This document shows, one piece after another, positions 19,615-25,979 of a DNA stretch of 25,979 bases. Numbering within the stretch: the stretch's first letter is position 1; every line of letters starts with the position of its first letter. Position numbers and translations under genes: made by a program. This stretch comes from a virus. Location of the stretch: positions 1 to 25,979 of IMG/VR virus record IMGVR_UViG_3300030118_002786; one strand, given 5' to 3'. The notes beneath the pieces were generated by a model. That model saw nothing but the letters and a program-made list of their open reading frames with translations, was not told the DNA's origin and made no database searches.

Positions 19615-21905
19615 TGGCAGACGAAAGTAACACTGGTTGGAAAGTCTACCGACCAGAGTGGTATAATGACAGAGTAATGGAGACATACATCTCCGCTCCT
19701 ATCGTTGATAAACAGAACGATATGATACCCACTGATACTATCAAAGAAGCTATGGATTTTTACATGCGCTACGGCGTATATTCTTACCGTCATGAAGAGA
19801 TGCCAATCGGTTTACCTTTGGCTTACAAAATAAAAAACGGTAAAGTTAAGATTAGAGTAGGAATACACAGTAAAATCGGAATGCACGATAAAGTGTGGGA
19901 TGAGATTAAACAATATGGACACACAGGAGCAAGCAGCATACGTGGGGAAGCCACAAAACAAGAGAAGGTTTGTCAATCAGAAAACGACTGCCACAATCGT
20001 ATAAACGAACTTTCTCTTTGGAGCATATCTTGGGTTGGCGATAATCCTGCTAACCCAGAGGCAAAAGTCACGGATGTTGCTATGGTCAAATCTAAAAGTG
20101 TACAAGTCACTTTAGATGAGATAGAAGGCATGGTTGAAAAAATCATAGAGCGTAAAAAAGGCAAATACTGTTTGTACGCTAAAAAGGACCGAAGACTCTT
20201 GGGTTGCCATGATACCAAAGCTGGAGCTATAAGGCAGGAAAGGGCCATACAAGCGAGAAGATTCAGTAAATCTGATTTACTCAATGACCTTGTTACAAAA
20301 GTAGAAAAGTACAAGATACCAAATGGCGTAAGAGAAGAAGCGCTGGCAGGCAGAGAGCTACGTAAGAAGTTTGGATATGGTGGCGGTAAAGTTACAAAAG
20401 CAATAAACGCACATTTGATAAATAAAAAATATGTATCATATGGCATGGCAATGAAAATTCATAAGTATTATAGAAGACATGAAAAGGTAGACCCTAAAGG
20501 TAAAAACTTTGATAATAAGAAAAGACCTAGTAAGGGTTTGATTATGTGGAAGATGATGGGCGGTAACGCAGGTCACAGTTGGAGTAAAAGTTTAGAACAG
20601 AAAGTCAAAGCCGAACCATGTTGGACAGGTTATGAAATGGTAGGATTTAAGAACGAAGGAGGCAAACGTGTGCCAAATTGTGTACCTGTAAGTAAGAGTA
20701 GACATCCACAAACGCCTGCAAAGCCTAGCGAGAGGCGTAGAGGCAGTGATAAGAATCCAAAAGGGTCAGCAGGCGGACAACGTGGCGGAATCAAACTTAG
20801 TGAAGCAAACATAAAAACACTTAAGAATTATATTAAAGAACATAACGAAAAAGTTGGTGATGCAAAAGGCAAGAGAGCAAATCTAGGAGCATTAAAAGCT
20901 GTATTCCGTAGAGGCGCAGGCGCATTTTCAACAAGTCACAGGCCAAGTGTAAGAAGTCGTGACCAATGGGCGTTAGGTAGAGTCAAAGCATTTTTAAAAT
21001 TACTAAGTTCTGGTAGGCCATCTAATCCAAAATATACTACAGATTATGATTTGTTACCAAAAGAACATCCTAAATCTACAAAGAAATCTAAAGAAGATAC
21101 TGTAAAAGTAAATCCACCTAAAGGTTATCACTGGATGCAGACTAGAGAAGGTCCAGTATTAATGGAAGGAGACTACGAACCACATGATGGTGCAGTAGAG
21201 GCGTTTCCATTTACAGTATTAGAAACACATGAAGATGAAAGAATCATAAAAGCAGAGTATCAAGGACGCAAAGTAGAACTTAACAAACCACGCAGACTGT
21301 CTGGAGAAAACAAAAAGTTTGGAGTTTATGTCAAAAACGATAAAGGGAATGTAGTGCAAGTCAAGTTTGGCGACCCTAACTTAGACATAAAGCGTGATGA
21401 CCCAGAAAGACGTAGAAACTTTAGGGCCAGACATAATTGCGATAATCCCGGTCCTAAACATAAAGCACGATATTGGTCTTGTAGAATGTGGAGTTCTAAA
21501 AACGTATCAGATATAGTAGGCAAAGCAGAATGTCCACCAGTAATAAAAACTGAAAAACTTAAAAAAACAAATCAACATTTAGATGATATAATGCGTATGA
21601 TTAAGTTTGGTACTTTTTTACAAAAGAAACCTAAACGTGAAGAGGAAGGTGCGTCAAATCAACCACCGGGAGCGTGGATGGCAAACTGTAAGCTTGCAGC
21701 AAGAAAGTTAAGTGGTTTAACAGGCAATAAATTTACAGGAACTAGAGCAGTAATCAGAGATGAAGCGGCATGGTGTGCTGAATTATATAGAAATCCTGCT
21801 GCATATAGTAAACCGTACAAAAGACCAGATGGAACTACAGGAACTACCAGTGGATTCAAACTTAGAGACGCAGTAGGCAGAGCTAATTTTAATCCTAAAA
21901 AGTAA
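19614..21905 (+). CDS. Prohead protease fused to several small domains (763 aa)
   Basis: The start GTG 19614 is chosen because it sits where late promoter A predicts transcription to begin; ATG 19599 lies inside the promoter's box. Residues 1-155 look like an XkdF-type prohead protease: KVYRPEWYNDRVMETYISAP, His60 in YRHEE, Ser107/108 in TGASSIRGEA, and LSLWSISWVGDNPANPEA. After that come linked segments, each resembling a small phage domain. These are KYCLYAKKDRRLLGCHDTKA (from about 184), WTGYEMVGFKNEGGKRVPNC (near 340), a region near 450-470, ARHNCDNPGPKHKARYWSC (near 605) and PPGAWMANCKLAARKLSG (near 685). The fusion is far longer than usual proteases. The pieces might be released by self-cleavage. 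Confidence 0.65.
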   Translation: MADESNTGWKVYRPEWYNDRVMETYISAPIVDKQNDMIPTDTIKEAMDFYMRYGVYSYRHEEMPIGLPLAYKIKNGKVKIRVGIHSKIGMHDKVWDEIKQYGHTGASSIRGEATKQEKVCQSENDCHNRINELSLWSISWVGDNPANPEAKVTDVAMVKSKSVQVTLDEIEGMVEKIIERKKGKYCLYAKKDRRLLGCHDTKAGAIRQERAIQARRFSKSDLLNDLVTKVEKYKIPNGVREEALAGRELRKKFGYGGGKVTKAINAHLINKKYVSYGMAMKIHKYYRRHEKVDPKGKNFDNKKRPSKGLIMWKMMGGNAGHSWSKSLEQKVKAEPCWTGYEMVGFKNEGGKRVPNCVPVSKSRHPQTPAKPSERRRGSDKNPKGSAGGQRGGIKLSEANIKTLKNYIKEHNEKVGDAKGKRANLGALKAVFRRGAGAFSTSHRPSVRSRDQWALGRVKAFLKLLSSGRPSNPKYTTDYDLLPKEHPKSTKKSKEDTVKVNPPKGYHWMQTREGPVLMEGDYEPHDGAVEAFPFTVLETHEDERIIKAEYQGRKVELNKPRRLSGENKKFGVYVKNDKGNVVQVKFGDPNLDIKRDDPERRRNFRARHNCDNPGPKHKARYWSCRMWSSKNVSDIVGKAECPPVIKTEKLKKTNQHLDDIMRMIKFGTFLQKKPKREEEGASNQPPGAWMANCKLAARKLSGLTGNKFTGTRAVIRDEAAWCAELYRNPAAYSKPYKRPDGTTGTTSGFKLRDAVGRANFNPKK

Positions 21906-21956
21906 AACCCGAGTATTTTTTGTTATTTATATAGGCTGAGCCAAATAACGCACACA
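21906..21956 (+). promoter_or_regulatory. Late promoter B: AACCCGAGTA-N10-TATA-N22-ATG
   Basis: AACCCGAGTA (21906-21915), then exactly 10 nt, TTTATATA (21926-21933), then 22 nt to ATG 21956. CCAAATAACGCACACA (21941-21956) ends on the A of the start codon. The TATA centre lies 26 nt before the ATG, so the scaffold/capsid mRNA should be leaderless. Confidence 0.8.
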
Positions 21957-22507
21957 TGAGCGCATGCAGTTGTGGAGGTACACACGAAGCACCTACCGAA
22001 ATGGTAGAAGCTGAAAAAAGTGAAGCCTTAGACGAGCCAGTTATGGAATCTGACATAGATAAAGCAGATGAATTATACAAAGACATGGAAGCCACCCTTG
22101 GAAAACTCAAAGAAATCATGGCCTACCTTGAAGAAATGAAAGACGAAAAGATGGACCACGAAGAAAAAGCCGAACACGAAGAAGAGGAAAAAGAAGAGGA
22201 AGAAGAGGAAAAAGCCGAACACGAAGAAAAGATGGAAGACGAAGAAAAGGCTGAACATGAAGAAGAAGAGGAAGAAGAGGATGAAGAAGAAAAGATGGAC
22301 CACAAGAAAAAAGACACCATTGATGAACTTCACAAATCACTTACAACTTTAAAGAAATACGGAATTAACGTATATTCAGGTAGCAGGAAAACTCCAGCAC
22401 CTAAGAAAATTGACACTCCCGCAGTTGAAGAAAAAACCAACTGGTTTAACTTCTCCAAATCCTTGGATGAAGTAGCACACATGAAAGGAGAGGAAACAAG
22501 AATATGA
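21956..22507 (+). CDS. Acidic coiled-coil protein, probable scaffold, 183 aa
   Basis: ATG 21956 is the predicted leaderless start. The first residues hold a Cys/His cluster (MSACSCGGTHEAP). Residues about 60-120 are an extreme Glu/Lys/His/Asp low-complexity helix built of variants of KAEHEE and KMDHEE, and the C-terminal 60 residues are basic and aromatic (KTNWFNFSKSLDEV). Scaffold proteins often have this highly charged coil and lie between protease and capsid genes, as here. The stretch 22130-22310 is an imperfect repeat at DNA level. A zinc-binding role for the N-terminus is possible. Confidence 0.6.
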   Translation: MSACSCGGTHEAPTEMVEAEKSEALDEPVMESDIDKADELYKDMEATLGKLKEIMAYLEEMKDEKMDHEEKAEHEEEEKEEEEEEKAEHEEKMEDEEKAEHEEEEEEEDEEEKMDHKKKDTIDELHKSLTTLKKYGINVYSGSRKTPAPKKIDTPAVEEKTNWFNFSKSLDEVAHMKGEETRI

Positions 22508-23667
22508 GCAACGGAACAAGTTTCGAGGACTATGTTAACGCTTATTATGGCGGGACACTAGGTATCTCAAAAAGATATGGAATAGAAAAAAGCGCAACTG
22601 AATTGACTACAGCAGACGCAGATTACTTTAATGTAATGTTTGGAGCATCTGTATTCAATCAGCTAAACACAAGGTCAGAAGTATTTAAGCTTCTAAACAA
22701 AGCAGGTTGGACACAATCTGGATGGAGAGTCATGTACCAAAGACATGCAAACACCACTGGTATTGCAGAAGGTGACACACTAGGTACAGCAGACCAACCA
22801 GAACTCAAAGAAATGAGTGCAACCATCAAAGAAGTATCTACTCGCTGGGACACAACAACCAGAGCAGAGTTACTAGCTGACGCAGATGACGGAATCAAAG
22901 GTCTAGCAGCTTTCTTAAGAAAAGAAAACGGAGAAGCACACGCTTTCTTCCTAGACAAACAGTTACTAGCTTCAGTTAATACATCAGATGCAGCAACAGT
23001 TGCACAAGATGATTCTAACAACAACTTCGAATCTATTGATAAAATGACCACTTCTACCGCAGCAGTTGCAGCAGACAGTGACATTCCAAATCACATAGAA
23101 GATATGTACTTAGTAGACAGAGGTGCAGCAGGATTCACAGAGTGGATGCAGCCAGCAGCCTGTATTCAAGGTTCAACCGAAGGTACAGCCGAGGCATTAG
23201 ATTTAGATAAACTAGACACATTAATCAGGTCTTGTTTGGAAAACGGAGCTAACTACCAAGACTTGTTCTTCTTAACTGGTCATGATACATTGTACAACAT
23301 GAAACAGAAAATGACCACACACGGTTCAGGAAGCTTGGGTCAATTTGATATTAGACAACAAGCTGCAACCGCAGTCAATGGAGTAGCAAGCGAAGGTGGT
23401 TTAAACTTTGATACTCGTGTCGGTTACTATGACGGAATACCAATTTTCGTATCACAGCACGTTACAAAAGACACAGCATCTAAGATTTACTTGTTAGACA
23501 GAACTGCAATGGAACTAAGAATTGCAGCACCAACAACTTACATTGCAAGTGAAAACTTAGTTACAACCAACGCATTGAAAAAGCAATTTGCTTTCATCAC
23601 TGCTGGTGAACTAATTGTCTACAGATTCAACACAAGCGGAAAGATAACAGATTTAGACCTGTCATAG
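22504..23667 (+). CDS. Major capsid protein (HK97-fold type)
   Basis: This 387-aa protein begins in an ATGA overlap with the scaffold, with GGAGAGGAAAC upstream. Length and composition fit an HK97-like capsid. The N-terminal arm is SFEDYVNAYYGGTLGISKRY. A strand region follows (GWRVMYQRHANTTGIAEGDT), then a spine-helix-like LAAFLRKENGEAHAFFLDK. The C-terminal third has DLFFLTGHDTLYNMKQKM, GYYDGIPIFVSQHV and KIYLLDRTAMELRIA. The last group, a short strand, IPIFVS and then LLDRTA with a closing membrane-like strand, is common in this family. Gene order (protease, scaffold, capsid) supports it. Confidence 0.82.
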   Translation: MSNGTSFEDYVNAYYGGTLGISKRYGIEKSATELTTADADYFNVMFGASVFNQLNTRSEVFKLLNKAGWTQSGWRVMYQRHANTTGIAEGDTLGTADQPELKEMSATIKEVSTRWDTTTRAELLADADDGIKGLAAFLRKENGEAHAFFLDKQLLASVNTSDAATVAQDDSNNNFESIDKMTTSTAAVAADSDIPNHIEDMYLVDRGAAGFTEWMQPAACIQGSTEGTAEALDLDKLDTLIRSCLENGANYQDLFFLTGHDTLYNMKQKMTTHGSGSLGQFDIRQQAATAVNGVASEGGLNFDTRVGYYDGIPIFVSQHVTKDTASKIYLLDRTAMELRIAAPTTYIASENLVTTNALKKQFAFITAGELIVYRFNTSGKITDLDLS

Positions 23668-23681
23668 ATGAGGTATCTTAA

Positions 23682-23981
23682 ATGGCAAAATTTAGGAATC
23701 TCAACCCCACTGGCGTTACTGTTGGCAGGCGTCATGGGGGCAGGTTATTTGTTGGCAAAGGACAAGTCATTGAAGTCGAAGAACCTGAGTTCATTGAAAG
23801 ACTTGAAGCTCGTGGAGACTTCGAAGAAGTTAAGGAAGTCGTTGAACACAAGACTGGTGCAGGGGTTAAGACTAACGTCAGGAAGCCTAAATCTAGCAGC
23901 AAACCTGCTAGAGCCAAGCCCAAAAAAGAAGTAAAGCCTAAAAAGCCCAAGGGACTTAAGAAGCCTAAGAGGGCAGATTAA
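23682..23981 (+). CDS. Small basic structural protein, 99 aa
   Basis: This frame is chosen over the overlapping one at 23668 because GAGGT lies at a suitable distance and the product looks like a folded protein (MAKFRNLNPTGVTVGRRHGG, GQVIEVEEPEFIERLEARG) followed by a long Lys/Pro-rich tail (KPKKEVKPKKPKGLKKPKR). A small protein after the capsid gene is often a decoration or head-completion protein; the tail could bind DNA or the capsid surface. Confidence 0.65.
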   Translation: MAKFRNLNPTGVTVGRRHGGRLFVGKGQVIEVEEPEFIERLEARGDFEEVKEVVEHKTGAGVKTNVRKPKSSSKPARAKPKKEVKPKKPKGLKKPKRAD

Positions 23982-24409
23982 TGGCAAATACTGAAACGAC
24001 AAAGAAACTTACAAGCACTGTACAAGTCAGAGAAGTAACAAACGGAGCAACGGTATCTGTATTAGCAAGTAGTGGCAATTTTGCTACACTTATAGATGCA
24101 GTAGACGTAAGGATGTTTGATAAAGTCACCATACAGGTAAGAAACATAGACAATACTAGTACTCCTAAAGTAAGAGTGTTTGGTACTTTGTTTCCTACTC
24201 CCGGTGCTACACCTACAGCAACTACTCCAGCAGATTCTAAATGGGTACAGATTGGAGATGACATAGATATTGGGGCTTCTACAGGAGCAATCAAGTCTAT
24301 ATCTACAACTGCATTGAAAAAAATCTGTGTAGTAATCAGAGACCAAGGCTCAAACACACAAACATTCCCAGCAGGCGATTGTGTAGTGTTTTGTCAGGGC
24401 ACTATATAG
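23981..24409 (+). CDS. Probable structural protein, 142 aa
   Basis: The ATG overlaps the previous stop (TAATG). The protein is Thr/Val/Ile-rich and beta-stranded (TSTVQVREVTNGATVSVLAS, then TIQVRNIDNTSTPKVRVFGT), with a Pro/Thr-rich loop and a closing CVVFCQGTI. This suits a beta-sandwich capsid decoration or tail-tube-like protein. No family recognised. Confidence 0.55.
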   Translation: MANTETTKKLTSTVQVREVTNGATVSVLASSGNFATLIDAVDVRMFDKVTIQVRNIDNTSTPKVRVFGTLFPTPGATPTATTPADSKWVQIGDDIDIGASTGAIKSISTTALKKICVVIRDQGSNTQTFPAGDCVVFCQGTI

Positions 24410-24412
24410 TGA

Positions 24413-25979
24413 ATGGCAGTAGCAACTTGGGTTGGCGGTGATGGAACTGGTTCCGAGCAAACAGATTACGGTAGAGCTGCTAACTGGAGCGGTGGCGTAG
24501 TTCCTGATGCAGACGACCACGTTATAGTAGCCAATACAGGCCATAATTGTAAACTAGATGCAAATAGAGAAGCTGCATCTTTAACAGTCAATTCAGGGGC
24601 AACAATAGATGGCTCAGGTGCTAAAATATCTATAAAGAGCGAAGGTGATGGTTCAGGTGGAACTACTAACGGCTATGCTGTAAATTTGATTGGTATTGTA
24701 ACAGGCAATTTAGATTTAGAAATAGATACGCCTGATACAACTAATCTTGATATTATACCTTCATCTGGAAATATTAGAAATTTAATTATTGATTTAGGTG
24801 ATGCTGCTAGAATTGCAAAAATACAAACAGGCGGGCCAACACTTACTGGTAATCTTACAATAACGTCAGGTCAACTAAGCACAGAAAACAATTCACTTAC
24901 AGTAGAGGGAACTACAAGCGTAACAGGAACATTAAATTGTGGTTCTTCAACAATAAGTTTAGGTTCAGGCATAACAAATGCGTTTGCTGTTGTAGTAAAT
25001 TCTGGAGGCACGTTTAATGGTGGTTCTGGAACTCATACTTACGGCAGTCTTAACGTACATAGTAGTGCAACTTTGTATGCATTTAGTTCAGGAACTACAA
25101 CTTTAAACGGCAAAAGTAATGGCCTACAAATATTTGGAACATCTGCAACCGATAGGATAACTGCGGCTGGAACTCTTACTATTGATACGGCTCAATCACC
25201 AGTAGTGCTTAATTGTGCTGATACTACAGGTATTAACAATTTAACAATGAACAGTGGTTCTGGTAGAGTTTTACGTCTTGGTAGTGCTACAACTATCGGT
25301 GGCGACCTTACACTTTCCGCAGGAGAAGTTAATACAGATTCTAGTAATAATTATGCACTTACAGTAAATGGAGATGTAATAATTACAGGAGGAGGATTAG
25401 TTTGTAATTCCTCGACCGTGTCTGTAGATAGTTTTACAATTTCATCAGGAGGTATTTTATCAGCTCCAGATTCGTCAGGAAGTTTAACTCTTAACGGAAC
25501 AAAAAATGCTTGGTCATTTCAAAACAACAGTACAGGCTTCAATCATAATAACGGAACTATAACTCAAACTAATGCAGGACACATAAAATCTGTAAGTTCT
25601 AATCCGATGTATAATTTTATTATGAACTCAAGTTCTAGTGATAGCCACGAAGCAGTGTTTAGACCTAGCTCTGGAACTGATTGTGTTATAGCTGCAAACG
25701 AAGTAACAGTTACAAGAGGAATAGTAAAATTAAATACAGTAACAAACAACGCAAGTATGGGAAGTCTTAAAATAGGAAGCACAGGAACTTTTCAAGCGTC
25801 AAGCGGAACTACTACAGTAAGTAAAGAAGCCGATACTGGCGGAACGGATTTTATGTTTCATAACGATGGTACTTTTACTCATAATGACGGCAAATTTGTA
25901 TTTGATGATGCAGGATTATCTAGTAGTTCTAATGTTAGATGCTCGTCAAGTTTTTATGATGTAGAATTAACAATGGGTT
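24413..25979 (+). CDS. Large adhesin-like beta-helix protein, 3' end cut by the window
   Basis: A frame opens at ATG 24413, four nt after the preceding stop, and runs 522 codons to the window edge with no stop. The N-terminus (VATWVGGDGTGSEQTDYG, then AANWSGGVVPDADDHVIV) is the Trp-Ser-Gly-Gly opening found in many bacterial and viral beta-helix adhesins. The rest is repeats of short Gly/Ser/Thr/Asn-rich strands (SLTVNSGATIDGSG, NLTITSGQLSTEN, SGTHTYGSLNVHSS). Few long hydrophobic stretches are seen. It is probably a capsid or tail fibre that contacts the host surface. A trailing single base means the reading frame continues. Confidence 0.7.
   Translation, partial: MAVATWVGGDGTGSEQTDYGRAANWSGGVVPDADDHVIVANTGHNCKLDANREAASLTVNSGATIDGSGAKISIKSEGDGSGGTTNGYAVNLIGIVTGNLDLEIDTPDTTNLDIIPSSGNIRNLIIDLGDAARIAKIQTGGPTLTGNLTITSGQLSTENNSLTVEGTTSVTGTLNCGSSTISLGSGITNAFAVVVNSGGTFNGGSGTHTYGSLNVHSSATLYAFSSGTTTLNGKSNGLQIFGTSATDRITAAGTLTIDTAQSPVVLNCADTTGINNLTMNSGSGRVLRLGSATTIGGDLTLSAGEVNTDSSNNYALTVNGDVIITGGGLVCNSSTVSVDSFTISSGGILSAPDSSGSLTLNGTKNAWSFQNNSTGFNHNNGTITQTNAGHIKSVSSNPMYNFIMNSSSSDSHEAVFRPSSGTDCVIAANEVTVTRGIVKLNTVTNNASMGSLKIGSTGTFQASSGTTTVSKEADTGGTDFMFHNDGTFTHNDGKFVFDDAGLSSSSNVRCSSSFYDVELTMG

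Noticed and set aside
22073-22340. Three minus-strand ORFs made of Phe/Leu/Ser runs
   Set aside because: They are antisense shadows of the Glu/Lys repeat region of the scaffold gene.
23668-23934. 88-aa ORF in another frame right after the capsid gene
   Set aside because: The overlapping 23682 frame has a better-placed ribosome-binding sequence and a more protein-like composition; the 23668 product has a Lys/Leu-rich shadow pattern.

Overview
This window is part of a tailed double-stranded DNA virus genome (head-tail virus or provirus, Caudoviricetes type), and the signals point to an archaeal host. Seen in the sequence: TATA-type promoters whose centre lies about 26 nt before several start codons, which implies leaderless mRNAs; a GGTGAT-N4-start ribosome-binding pattern; a PKD-like domain in a tail protein; two ribbon-helix-helix regulators; and many tiny zinc-ribbon proteins. 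The DNA is AT-rich. A marine archaeal host (Thaumarchaeota or a marine Euryarchaeota group) is an inference and cannot be settled here. No integrase, DNA polymerase, helicase, lysis gene, tRNA, rRNA or CRISPR array was seen.

Layout. (1) 1-5325, plus strand: end of the tail module, with a tail-chaperone-like protein (cut by the window edge), a very short tape-measure-like protein, a 991-aa multidomain tail protein and a tail hub. (2) 5332-5469: a nested inverted-repeat block between convergent operons. (3) 5513-11340, minus strand: accessory/early cluster in several transcription units, with small unknown proteins, zinc ribbons, a PD-(D/E)xK nuclease with HTH repeats, a class II glutamine amidotransferase and a COOH-NH2 amidoligase. 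(4) 11341-11822: divergent control region with an eight-unit tandem array of a 16-bp box. (5) 11823-16299, plus strand: overlapping small genes (RHH, zinc ribbons, a membrane peptide, two nuclease-like proteins), then small and large terminase. (6) 16361-19528: a second RHH gene, portal, head morphogenesis protein, zinc ribbon, HK97 gp10-like connector. (7) 19614-25979: two near-identical promoters driving a long protease-fusion protein, then an acidic scaffold, major capsid protein, two small structural proteins and a large adhesin-like ORF running off the end. If the genome is circular or circularly permuted, the missing connector genes would lie between the right end and the left end.

Regulation is the most striking part. 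Three short DNA motifs recur. The palindrome GGTCATATGACC sits about 15 nt downstream of the TATA centre in the accessory/early promoters. The box CCAAATAAYGCACACA forms two arrays flanking the amidoligase gene, makes hairpins, and overlaps the predicted start sites of both late promoters. ATGGGTTAAACA occurs four times, always at or beyond the 3' end of a minus-strand unit. The two late promoters also share AACCCGAGTA exactly 10 nt upstream of TATA. The amidotransferase and amidoligase together look like a glutamine-dependent ligation system with an unknown substrate.
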